A stretch of DNA of 64,000 nt from Hymenobacter sediminis. Its GTDB lineage: Bacteria; Bacteroidota; Bacteroidia; Cytophagales; Hymenobacteraceae. The stretch's first letter is position 1, and every line of letters begins with the position of its first letter. Made by a program: the position numbers and the translations under genes. Positions 54,829 through 62,649 of the stretch are shown one piece after another. The stretch spans positions 248,001-312,000 of the forward strand of contig NZ_QKNS01000004.1 in the NCBI RefSeq assembly GCF_003231285.1. Direction: 5' to 3'. The notes under the pieces are model-generated. The model did not search any database. It saw only the letters and a program-made list of their open reading frames with translations, and was not told where the DNA came from.

Positions 54829-56097
54829 TTAAGAAGCCTGGGCAAACAAATCGAGCTGCTGGGTAACCAGCGCCGAGCGTACCGAGCCTGCGCCAAACAG
54901 AATCTGACGCCGAATGGTCTGCTCATCATAATCACGCTTCTCCAGGGCCTGCCCGCGGCAGGTCAGAAAGAACTTAGCCCGCTTCAGCACCACCCCAAAC
55001 TTGTGCAGGTGGTCGAGGGTGATGGGCGAAAACCGGCGGGCGGCCACAATACGCTTGGCTGAGCGGGCCCCTACCCCCGGAATCCGCAGAATCATCTCGT
55101 AATCGGCGGTATTCACGTCCACCGGGAAAACGTGGCGGTTGCGCAGGGCCCAGGCCAGCTTGGGGTCTATTTCCAAATCAAGGAAGGGATGCGCGGGGTC
55201 CAGAATTTCGTCGGCCTGGAAGCCGTAAAAGCGCATGAGCCAGTCGGTCTGGTAGAGGCGGTGTTCCCGGATGAGGGGTGGCTGCGTTACCTGAGGCAAG
55301 CGGGCGTCATCGGTTACGGGGATGTAGCCGGAATAGTACACGCGCTTTAGGCCATAGCCTTTGTAGAGCGAATCCGTGAGGTTGATGATTTGCAGGTCGT
55401 TTTCCGCCGACGCACCCACAATGAGCTGGGTGCTTTGGCCGGCGCCGGCAAACTGCGGCACCTTTTTGAACAGTGCCTTCTCATCTTTATTCTGCTGAAT
55501 TCCATCCCGAATTTGAGCCATCGGGGTCAGAATTTCCTGGTAATTTTTCTCTGGCGCCAGCGAGGTTAAGCTCATTTCAGAGGGTAGCTCAATGTTCACG
55601 CTCAGGCGGTCGGCATACAGGCCGGCTTCCTGAATCAACTCCTCCGAGGCGCCGGGAATAGCCTTCACGTGAATGTAGCCGTTGAACTTATGCTCCGTGC
55701 GCAGCTTTTTGATGATGCGCACCAGACGCTCCATGGTATAGTCGGGCGAGGAGAAAATGCCGGAACTCAGGAACAGGCCTTCGATGTAGTTACGACGGTA
55801 GAAGTTCATGGTCAGGTCCACCACTTCATCCACCGTAAAGGCAGCGCGCTTCACATCGTTGCTTTTTCTCGACACGCAGTAGGCGCAATCGAAGATGCAG
55901 TGGTTGGTAAGCAGAATCTTGAGCAGGCTCACGCAACGGCCATCTTCGGTGTAGCTGTGGCAAATGCCCATGCCCTCAGCATTGCCCAGGCCTTTGTCCT
56001 CATTCTTGCGCTTACCGCCGCTACTGGAGCACGAGGCGTCGTACTTTGCGGCATCTGCCAAAATACTTAGCTTTTCCTGAATACGCTGGTCGTTCAT
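54829..56097 (-). CDS. TIGR03916-family radical SAM protein, putative DNA repair/modification
   Basis: 422 residues. The radical-SAM cluster motif CxxxCxxC is C67-C71-C74 (HCIFDCAYC), in an eight-strand barrel region. A helix-hairpin-helix DNA-binding motif, RIPGVGARSAKRIVAARRF, follows at about 335-353. The protein uses SAM and a [4Fe-4S] cluster to make a 5'-deoxyadenosyl radical and probably acts on DNA, but no substrate is known. It pairs with the DUF4130/TIGR03915 gene on the same strand, from which it is separated by a hydrolase and a small frame. Start MNDQRIQEKL is the first Met with the family N-terminus. Confidence 0.9.
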   Translation of the reverse strand: MNDQRIQEKLSILADAAKYDASCSSSGGKRKNEDKGLGNAEGMGICHSYTEDGRCVSLLKILLTNHCIFDCAYCVSRKSNDVKRAAFTVDEVVDLTMNFYRRNYIEGLFLSSGIFSSPDYTMERLVRIIKKLRTEHKFNGYIHVKAIPGASEELIQEAGLYADRLSVNIELPSEMSLTSLAPEKNYQEILTPMAQIRDGIQQNKDEKALFKKVPQFAGAGQSTQLIVGASAENDLQIINLTDSLYKGYGLKRVYYSGYIPVTDDARLPQVTQPPLIREHRLYQTDWLMRFYGFQADEILDPAHPFLDLEIDPKLAWALRNRHVFPVDVNTADYEMILRIPGVGARSAKRIVAARRFSPITLDHLHKFGVVLKRAKFFLTCRGQALEKRDYDEQTIRRQILFGAGSVRSALVTQQLDLFAQAS

Positions 56098-56309
56098 CGG
56101 GCCGGTTTGTTGGCTTAAAAATAGAAGCTTGCGCGCACATACGCATCATCCTTAAGGCTAATTTCATTAGAAATGTTCCTTCAAGCTCAACTTTCCTACC
56201 CACAGCAATTACCCGTAAGTTGGGTATGCTTTTTGGCTTTATTACCGCAATAAAACCCGACGCTAAACGCTTTTGGGCTGTATCTTGCAAAGACTGGCTT
56301 GCTGTTTTT

Positions 56310-58217
56310 ATGAAGTATTTGGTTTGGGTTTGGGGACTATTGCTTGGGGCTGCCCTGGCTGCTACCCCCGTGCTGGCCCAAACCCCGGCCCTACCCCGCC
56401 CCGACACCACCAAGCTGCCCGGTACTCGCCCCGATTCCCTGCGCCGCCGCTTCGATCAGGAGCGCATGCTTAACAGCCTGAAGGCTTATACCAAGCGTAA
56501 AACCATAGCCGGCAAGGCTGCTTCCGTTTTGTTCAACTTCACGGAGCGGCGCGAAGACCAAGCCGGCCTCGATGCCAAGCTGCTCGACCGCCAGTTCGAC
56601 CGGCACAACTACAAGGTCATTCGGCACATTGACATTCGTACGCTCGATGCCTTTGGCTACAGCATTTCGGACTCTCTGCGCGAACCGCGAAACATCTTGG
56701 AGAAAACCGGTAACTTCTTCCACATCAAAACCAATAAGCTGCGGGTGCGGCAGGTGCTGCTTTTCCGGGAGGGCGAGGAGCTAGAGCCGCAAGACTTGGC
56801 TGAATCGGAGCGTCTGTTGCGCCAGACTTCTGAGATTCTGGATGCCCGTGTGTTTGTCAATGAGCGCACCAGCACCACCGACAGCGTTGATGTGCAGGTA
56901 ATTACCAAGGACGTGTTCAGCATCAGCGGGGCTTTCCAGCTGCGCGATGTATCAGCCGGGACTATTGGGCTGCGCGACGTGAACTTCCTGGGCCTGGGCC
57001 ACCAGTTTCGGAACCGCTACGAGTACGGCCGCGGCGACACGGGCCCTGGGGCTCAACCTTGGCGCTACATCGGGAGCTATGTAGCACCTTTCCGGAACTT
57101 CCTGTACGGGCAGGCCCGGTACCGCAACGAAACCCGCAACCAAGAAGCTGGCGTTACCTTCAGCCGCGACTTCTATTCCATCAATACCCGCTACGCTGGG
57201 GCCGTCAGCTACGATTTTATAGACCGGTTGGTGGCCATTCGGGGCACTGGCTCGGCAGAAGATCCGTACGTTTTCAACCCGCTGCGCTACAATGTGCAGG
57301 ATATGTGGCTGGGCCGTACCCTGCGCCTGAAAAGCTACGACCTGGGCTACGAGAACCCCGGCCGCATGATTGTTTCGGGCCGCATGATCCGGACCAGCTT
57401 CAGCCGCAAGCCTACTGCCGATTACCTCAACGCCAACTTGGTGCTGGGTACGGTGGGCTACAGCGTGCGGCGCTATTACAAGGATAAATACCTGTTTGGC
57501 TTTGGGCGCACCGAGGACATTCCGACGGGCACCCTCATCAGCCTGACGACCGGCTACGAGTTCAACGAGCAGGACAACCGCCGCTACTATGGCCTGCGCA
57601 TGGCTTACGCTGGCTTCCACCCCCAGCGCGGCTACCTCTACCTCAACGGCGAGTTCGGCTCTTACATCAGGGGGCGGGCCAACGACTGGCAGCAGGGCCT
57701 AGTGAGCGGAGAACTGCTGTACTTCACGCGCCTTTACCACATGGGCAACTACCAGTGGCGTCATTTTTTCTGGCAGCGCAGCAGCCTGGGGCTAAACCGC
57801 CGCCCAGGGGAGCAGCTGCTCAGCATTGATGGCGAGCGGGGGTTGCGCGGTTTTCAGCCTGATGGTGTACTGCAGGGCACCAGCCGCGTTACATTCAACT
57901 ACGAGGCTACCTTATTCACTCCTGTTTCCTTTCTGGGGTTCCGCATGGCAGGAGTTGCTTTTGCCGATGTGGCTTGGCTGAACTCACGCACTCCCAATCG
58001 GGTCCTGCCTTTTTTTGAGTCGCCCTACACCGGGTTTGGCCTGGGCCTGCGCTTCCGCAACGAGTATGCTGCCCTGCGTACCTTCCAGATTACCTTCGGG
58101 TTCTATCCGCGCGGCATGAGCACTCCCAACGGAATTCGTATCTTCGAAAACTCCCGCCCCTATTATGATTTTAGTGACTTCAGCTTCGGGCAGCCGGGCG
58201 TAGTGCGGTACCAGTAG
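56310..58217 (+). CDS. Outer-membrane beta-barrel protein with POTRA-like region
   Basis: 635 residues from the ATG at 56310 (MKYLVWVWGLLL...), which gives a clean Sec signal peptide (1-24). An upstream frame extends to 56046 without a signal peptide. Residues about 110-200 resemble one POTRA module (LREPRNILEKTGNFFHIKTNKLRVRQVL..., QVITKDVFSISG). The remainder is a barrel of alternating strands, with aromatic girdles and a terminal strand ending RYQ. It looks like a BamA/TamA-type Omp85 or a Bacteroidota-specific barrel of unknown function. It is divergent from the radical-SAM gene with about 210 bp between. Confidence 0.8.
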   Translation: MKYLVWVWGLLLGAALAATPVLAQTPALPRPDTTKLPGTRPDSLRRRFDQERMLNSLKAYTKRKTIAGKAASVLFNFTERREDQAGLDAKLLDRQFDRHNYKVIRHIDIRTLDAFGYSISDSLREPRNILEKTGNFFHIKTNKLRVRQVLLFREGEELEPQDLAESERLLRQTSEILDARVFVNERTSTTDSVDVQVITKDVFSISGAFQLRDVSAGTIGLRDVNFLGLGHQFRNRYEYGRGDTGPGAQPWRYIGSYVAPFRNFLYGQARYRNETRNQEAGVTFSRDFYSINTRYAGAVSYDFIDRLVAIRGTGSAEDPYVFNPLRYNVQDMWLGRTLRLKSYDLGYENPGRMIVSGRMIRTSFSRKPTADYLNANLVLGTVGYSVRRYYKDKYLFGFGRTEDIPTGTLISLTTGYEFNEQDNRRYYGLRMAYAGFHPQRGYLYLNGEFGSYIRGRANDWQQGLVSGELLYFTRLYHMGNYQWRHFFWQRSSLGLNRRPGEQLLSIDGERGLRGFQPDGVLQGTSRVTFNYEATLFTPVSFLGFRMAGVAFADVAWLNSRTPNRVLPFFESPYTGFGLGLRFRNEYAALRTFQITFGFYPRGMSTPNGIRIFENSRPYYDFSDFSFGQPGVVRYQ

Positions 58218-58285
58218 CTACCTCCTACCCTCTCGGTCAGCTCGAAGCCCAATAGGTATCCATTCATATTTGCTACCGTGCTGCC

Positions 58286-58564
58286 ATGGCTCTAGTACTC
58301 CACATTACGCTGGCCCTCGCCTACTACCTGCTTCGGCAACGGATAAATCTGTTTAGAGGCAATTATCATCCGGTAGTGGTTTACCTGGGCTGCCTCTTTC
58401 TGCTGGTGGTGCTGCCGTACGTGCTGGGCGAGCTGGTTCGGTTAAGCCTGCATATCTCCTGGCAACACAGCAGCTTCTTCCTGCTTCTACCACACCTGTA
58501 TATGCTGCTTATCCAAAAGCAGATACGCTCCATTATCCGACAATCTTTTTCGGGTAGGGCCTGA
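58286..58564 (+). CDS. Small membrane protein, hypothetical
   Basis: 92 residues, three hydrophobic segments (about 3-17, 29-47 and 57-78) with a basic C-terminus (QKQIRSIIRQSFSGRA). It starts 68 bp after the barrel-protein stop in the same direction. Family not recognised. Normal codon use and consistent hydrophobic pattern support a real gene, though the length is short. Confidence 0.55.
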   Translation: MALVLHITLALAYYLLRQRINLFRGNYHPVVVYLGCLFLLVVLPYVLGELVRLSLHISWQHSSFFLLLPHLYMLLIQKQIRSIIRQSFSGRA

Positions 58565-58766
58565 GGCAGCCATGTCTGGGCGTGAGGGGCCGTGACATGT
58601 AGCGGTTAGGCACTGGCCGCCTACCCCCTCGGCTGACTTGAAGGCCTCACGCGGCAACATGGGGGTAGGGAACGAATGGCAGAAAACACTGGCCCACCCA
58701 ATTCCCGTATCTTTGCCGTAGGCTGGCCCATTAGGCTCAGCCCGTTTTCTGCCCAACTTCCTGCCC

Positions 58767-59600
58767 ATGCAACTCGGCGATTTTAATGACCTGGAGGTAG
58801 CCCGCGAGGTGGACTTCGGCATGTACCTGACTTCCGACGATGGCGACCTGCTACTACCCCGGAAATACATTCCGGCCGGCACCCGCGTAGGCGACATTGT
58901 ACGCGTGTTTGTGTACCGCGACTCCGAAGACCGCCTGATTGCCACCAACCTGGAGCCCTATGTGCGGGTAGGCCAGTTTGCGGCCCTCACCGTCCGCGAC
59001 GTAACCCCCACCGGCGCTTTCCTTGATTGGGGCCTAGAAAAGGACTTGCTGCTGCCTTACCGCAACCTGCGTCGTACGCTGCGCCCCGGCGAGCGGGCTA
59101 CGGTGTTTGTGTATTTGGATGAAACCACTGACCGCATTGTGGCCTCTGCCAAGTGGGAGTGGTTTCTGAGTCCCGATCCGTTTCCGGGCAAAGCTGGCGA
59201 CGCGGCCGACCTGTTTGTGGCTGAGGAAACCGACCTGGGCTACAAAGTAATTGTAGATGGTACCCACCAGGGCTTACTCTACCACAACGAAGTATTCAAA
59301 CCCTTGCGCCTCGGCGACGTGCATACCGGCTACGTGCGCCAGGTGCGCCCTGATGGCAAGCTCGACCTCAGCCTCCAGCGCCCCGGCTACGATGAAGCCG
59401 TGGCCGCCGCTGATACCCTCTTGGCTGCCCTCCGTCAAGCTGGCGGTGCCCTACCCCTCGGCGACAAAAGTGAGCCCGACGATATCTACCGCCGCCTGGG
59501 CATGAGCAAAAAAATCTTCAAGAAAGCCCTGGGCTCCCTCTATAAGCAAGGGCTAGTGCAGCTGGAACCTGAGAAAACGCTGCTGGTCGCTGGCAAGTAG
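58767..59600 (+). CDS. CvfB-like S1 RNA-binding protein
   Basis: 277 residues. It resembles CvfB/YitL: an N-terminal S1-like unit (about 1-60, DFGMYLTSDDGDLLLPRKYIP), a second S1 unit (about 68-130, with TPTGAFLDWGLEKDLLLP), a third OB/S1 unit (about 148-210, YHNEVFKPLRLGDVHTGYV) and a C-terminal winged-helix (about 230-277, DDIYRRLGMSKKIFKKALGSLYKQGLV). Such proteins bind RNA and affect gene expression in Firmicutes and Bacteroidota. It lies alone with its own terminator. Cytoplasmic; no membrane segment. Confidence 0.92.
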   Translation: MQLGDFNDLEVAREVDFGMYLTSDDGDLLLPRKYIPAGTRVGDIVRVFVYRDSEDRLIATNLEPYVRVGQFAALTVRDVTPTGAFLDWGLEKDLLLPYRNLRRTLRPGERATVFVYLDETTDRIVASAKWEWFLSPDPFPGKAGDAADLFVAEETDLGYKVIVDGTHQGLLYHNEVFKPLRLGDVHTGYVRQVRPDGKLDLSLQRPGYDEAVAAADTLLAALRQAGGALPLGDKSEPDDIYRRLGMSKKIFKKALGSLYKQGLVQLEPEKTLLVAGK

Positions 59601-59625
59601 TCTGGCCCATTTCTTACCCCCTTTT

Positions 59626-59666
59626 ATTCCGGCTTCTGCTCTTCAAATGAAAGCAGAAGCCGGAAT
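59626..59666 (+). terminator. Terminator after the CvfB-like gene
   Basis: Perfect 15-bp stem (59626-59640 with 59652-59666) and 11-base loop, followed by TTTTT on the plus strand, 25 bp after the stop. Confidence 0.9.
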
Positions 59667-59829
59667 TTTTGTAGAATGCCTTTCCGGTAGAAGAGGGGGT
59701 AGCAGGCAACGCCCAAAAGCGGCCAGACATCTGTCATGATGCAGCCGACAGCGTTTCCTGAGCCGGGCACGTACCAGCTAAGGCCGACGGCTCCTGTCGG
59801 GCTTCTCCTGAATTACTTCTTCTGCACCT

Positions 59830-60501
59830 ATGCAAAAAACCGCACTCATTGCCGGGGCCAGTGGCCTGGTGGGCAGCCAACTCCTACCCCTGCTGCTGGC
59901 CTCAGAGCGCTACAACCGGGTTATTGCGGTGGGGCGGCGGCCCTTGCCAATAGTACATCCCAAGCTAGAGCAGCGGGTAGTTGACTTTGACCAGCTGGAG
60001 AAACATCGCCTGCAGCTTATTGCCGATGATGTGTATTGCTGCTTAGGCACCACCATGCGCCAAGCGGGCTCGCGGGAAGCCTTCTACCGCGTCGACTACC
60101 TATACGTGGTGGCATTAGCGGCCCTCACGGCGGCCAACTTTGCGGCGCAACTGCTGGTGGTATCGGCCATGGGGGCCGATGCAAAGTCGCGCATTTACTA
60201 CAACCGCGTGAAAGGCGAAATGGAGGAAGCGGTACGCCAAACGCCTTTTCGTGCCATCCATTTCTTCCGGCCAGCCTTGCTGTTGGGTCCACGCCCCGAA
60301 AAGCGCACGGTTGAGCAGCTCAGCGCCGTGGTATTTCGGGTGCTGCGCCCGCTGCTGATGGGCCCACTCAGAAACTACCGCGCTATTGAAGCTGCAACGG
60401 TAGCTCGCGCCATGTTGCGGGCAGCACAAAACGCAGATAGCGGCACGCAGGTGCATCTTTCCGGCGCAATTGCACGCGAAGGAGCAGAAAGACAGGAATA
60501 A
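59830..60501 (+). CDS. NAD(P)-binding Rossmann oxidoreductase (HTATIP2/YbjT-like)
   Basis: 223 residues. GASGLVGSQLL at about 9-19 is the Rossmann dinucleotide loop, and YYNRVKGEMEE (about 119-129) holds the Tyr-x3-Lys-like pair of atypical SDRs. Similar proteins include HTATIP2/TIP30 and YbjT; they bind NADPH and may be regulators or reductases. The start MQKTALIAGASG needs no upstream extension. It precedes the barrel protein gene by 58 bp and may be co-transcribed with it. Confidence 0.85.
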   Translation: MQKTALIAGASGLVGSQLLPLLLASERYNRVIAVGRRPLPIVHPKLEQRVVDFDQLEKHRLQLIADDVYCCLGTTMRQAGSREAFYRVDYLYVVALAALTAANFAAQLLVVSAMGADAKSRIYYNRVKGEMEEAVRQTPFRAIHFFRPALLLGPRPEKRTVEQLSAVVFRVLRPLLMGPLRNYRAIEAATVARAMLRAAQNADSGTQVHLSGAIAREGAERQE

Positions 60502-60559
60502 TCCGGCAGTTCTGGTACTTTTGCGGGAATATCAACTGTTTACCTCTCTCCATTTCCGC

Positions 60560-61129
60560 ATGAAGCGTTTGTTTTTTGGACTAGTAGCCTTGGGGCTGTT
60601 GGCAACTACGGAAGGGGCCCAGGCCCAAAGCAAGAAGAAAAGCGGCAGCAGCGGCGCGGGCTACGAAACCGCCATCGGGCTGCGCGGCGGTGGCTGGTCG
60701 TCGGGTCTTACGTTCAAGCACTTCCTCAGCGGCAAGAACAACGTGGCCTTCGAAGGTCTGCTCACCCGCGAATATCAGGCCCGCGGCGGCCGCCTCACGC
60801 TGCTGCTCGAAAAGCACCTACCCATCTCCGACTTTAAAGGCCTGCAGTTCTACTACGGTGCCGGAGGCCACGTAGGGGTATATAATGGCCGCTACTACGT
60901 ACTGGATGGCCGCTTCGTCCGGGGCCGCAAGCGTGACTTCTACTACACCTACTACCGCGAGGACCGCAACTACATCGTGGGCGGTGCCGACCTGATCCTG
61001 GGCTTGGAGTACAAAATGGAAGATCTGCCTTTCACTATCGGCGTCGATTACAAGCCCTTCTTCGAGGTATTTGATGGCTACACTGGTTTCTACAACGATG
61101 CCGCTCTGAGCCTGCGTTTCGCCTTCTAA
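60560..61129 (+). CDS. Small outer-membrane beta-barrel protein, hypothetical
   Basis: 189 residues from the ATG at 60560 (MKRLFFGLVAL...), which opens a signal peptide (1-23, ending AQAQ); an ATG at 60470 overlaps the preceding gene. The mature sequence alternates short polar turns with Tyr/Phe/Gly strands (FYYGAGGHVGVYNGRYY, YFEVFDGYTGFYNDAALSLRF-like) and ends in Phe, as outer-membrane barrels do. The length suits an 8-strand barrel. No ligand is predicted. It ends in a strong terminator. Confidence 0.75.
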   Translation: MKRLFFGLVALGLLATTEGAQAQSKKKSGSSGAGYETAIGLRGGGWSSGLTFKHFLSGKNNVAFEGLLTREYQARGGRLTLLLEKHLPISDFKGLQFYYGAGGHVGVYNGRYYVLDGRFVRGRKRDFYYTYYREDRNYIVGGADLILGLEYKMEDLPFTIGVDYKPFFEVFDGYTGFYNDAALSLRFAF

Positions 61130-61164
61130 GCTGCATTCAGAATAGCCTTCTGAGAGCTTATTAA

Positions 61165-61210
61165 GCACAAGAAAGCCCCACTGAACTATAACAGTGGGGC
61201 TTTCTTGTGC
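61165..61210. terminator. Shared terminator, barrel and lipoprotein genes
   Basis: Perfect 19-bp stem (61165-61183 with 61192-61210) and 8-base loop, with core GAAAGCCCCACTG, between the barrel gene and the convergent small lipoprotein gene. Confidence 0.9.
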
Positions 61211-61227
61211 GAAGCTAATTCCAAAGG

Positions 61228-61494
61228 CTACCGGCCTCGTCCGTAGGGCCGGGCTTGGTAGTGCGGACGCGGAGCGGGTACCACTACCCGGCGGCGGGGT
61301 TCTACCACTACTACCCTAGCGGGGCGCGGACGGTAGTAAGGCCGGTAGGGCCGGTGGTAGCACGGGCGGGCGGGGTAAGTATAGTATGGGGCTGGCACTG
61401 GGGCCACAACTACCCCTGGCTGTGCTGTAGCTACGCAGCCAGTTAGGGAAGCGGAGGCCAGCAGCAACGCAAAAAACTTCAGTAGGTTTTTCAT
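61228..61494 (-). CDS. Small Pro/Tyr/Arg-rich lipoprotein
   Basis: 88 residues. Signal peptide and lipobox SLTGC at about 16-20. The mature part is low-complexity: Pro-, Tyr- and Arg-rich (APYYTYPARPCYHRPYRP, RPRPARVVVVEPRRRVVVP), basic and probably unstructured. Such YXXP-type proteins are common in the envelope of Bacteroidota and have no assigned function. It is convergent with the barrel gene. Confidence 0.7.
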   Translation of the reverse strand: MKNLLKFFALLLASASLTGCVATAQPGVVVAPVPAPYYTYPARPCYHRPYRPYYRPRPARVVVVEPRRRVVVPAPRPHYQARPYGRGR

Positions 61495-61609
61495 ACGTCA
61501 GGCAGCCGCTGATTAGGACGGCTTCCTTTCTTTGACGCATCTGACAGTCTCAGGTTTAATTGCTTACCCTAAAAAAGCACGTGGCACTTAGGGCTTGCCC
61601 CTACCCCTC

Positions 61610-62590
61610 TTACAAGTCTATGCGGTAGGTAGTGCCCGACATGCCGCCGAAGAACCCGTAGCCATTGCGAATATTAGAGTACAGCGGAGCGGGTTCGGCA
61701 AACGGATTATCCTGAGTGTCTTCGTAGCGCTGCCGCGACTGGAAAAATTTGTAAGCATCGGCGGTCAGGTTCAGCACCGTTAGCTCCAGATAATCGGGCG
61801 TTGGGGTGTTGGGCCCGTAGTAGTTAACCGACCAGGTTACGTCACTGCTCAGCGTAAATTGTTTGCCATTGATGTTGGTATCCGGGTAGGGAGCCAGGGC
61901 ATTATAATAGCTGTTGTAAAGGCTTGAAAGCTGGAATGTTCCGCCCACATTGCCAAACTCAGTGTTGTCAGAGTTGTCGGTGATAAGGTTGCCGTAGAGG
62001 TTGCCCTGGGTGTCGTAGAGCTGACCGACAACTACATAATAGTCGGTAGTGGCGCCATTATCATTTAGGGTAAGCGTAATGTGTCCCCTTTGCTGTTCAT
62101 ACTCGCCTGGCGAGCGGGTGGTGTACACAGCATCCACTATGCGGGGTAGCTCGGGTAGGGTAAGCTGACTTTCGACGTTCTCGAAACCGGGCAGGCGCCC
62201 CCGCAAGGTATACGTCTGGCCAGGCCGCCCCGCGAAGTTCATAGTAGCCTCGTAGTAGCCGGGCCTAGAGCCGGGGCTGGGGTAGGTCTGTCCGCCGTTA
62301 TTGGTAGCCTGCCGAAACCGTTCTACCACCGTACCGCTAGCATCCAGCAGTTCTACCGTGGCATCAGCCCGGCCTTCTAAGTTGCGCATATCAAACATGC
62401 GCTGGCTATGACTAACGTACAGTTGATTGAACGCCAGCATACCGCTGGATTGCTGCTTGGGTGCCTCGTTGGTGAGCATGTACCGCAGCGCAATGCGCGG
62501 CGTATGTTCCGGCTCGGGTAAGTTCACATCGGTTTCGCAGCTTGCCAGCATACCCACCAACAGAGAGAATAAAGGGAATAGCTTTTTCAT
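61610..62590 (-). CDS. DUF4249 lipoprotein
   Basis: 326 residues from the ATG ending at 62590 (MKKLFPLFSLLVG...). A second in-frame ATG at 62650 overlaps the stop of the preceding receptor gene in the form TAATG, giving a 20-residue leader before the signal peptide; translational coupling through it is possible. Lipobox LASC (about 18) then CETDVNLPEPEHTPRIALRYML, the start of DUF4249 proteins. It is the usual partner of TonB-dependent receptors in Bacteroidota, probably as a surface-exposed lipoprotein binding the receptor's ligand, though the ligand is unknown. Confidence 0.87.
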   Translation of the reverse strand: MKKLFPLFSLLVGMLASCETDVNLPEPEHTPRIALRYMLTNEAPKQQSSGMLAFNQLYVSHSQRMFDMRNLEGRADATVELLDASGTVVERFRQATNNGGQTYPSPGSRPGYYEATMNFAGRPGQTYTLRGRLPGFENVESQLTLPELPRIVDAVYTTRSPGEYEQQRGHITLTLNDNGATTDYYVVVGQLYDTQGNLYGNLITDNSDNTEFGNVGGTFQLSSLYNSYYNALAPYPDTNINGKQFTLSSDVTWSVNYYGPNTPTPDYLELTVLNLTADAYKFFQSRQRYEDTQDNPFAEPAPLYSNIRNGYGFFGGMSGTTYRIDL

Positions 62591-62649
62591 AGGTATCTGA
62601 TACTGGAAGAACAGCGTGGGGTAGTACATAGGGCTACCCTCACCAGTCA

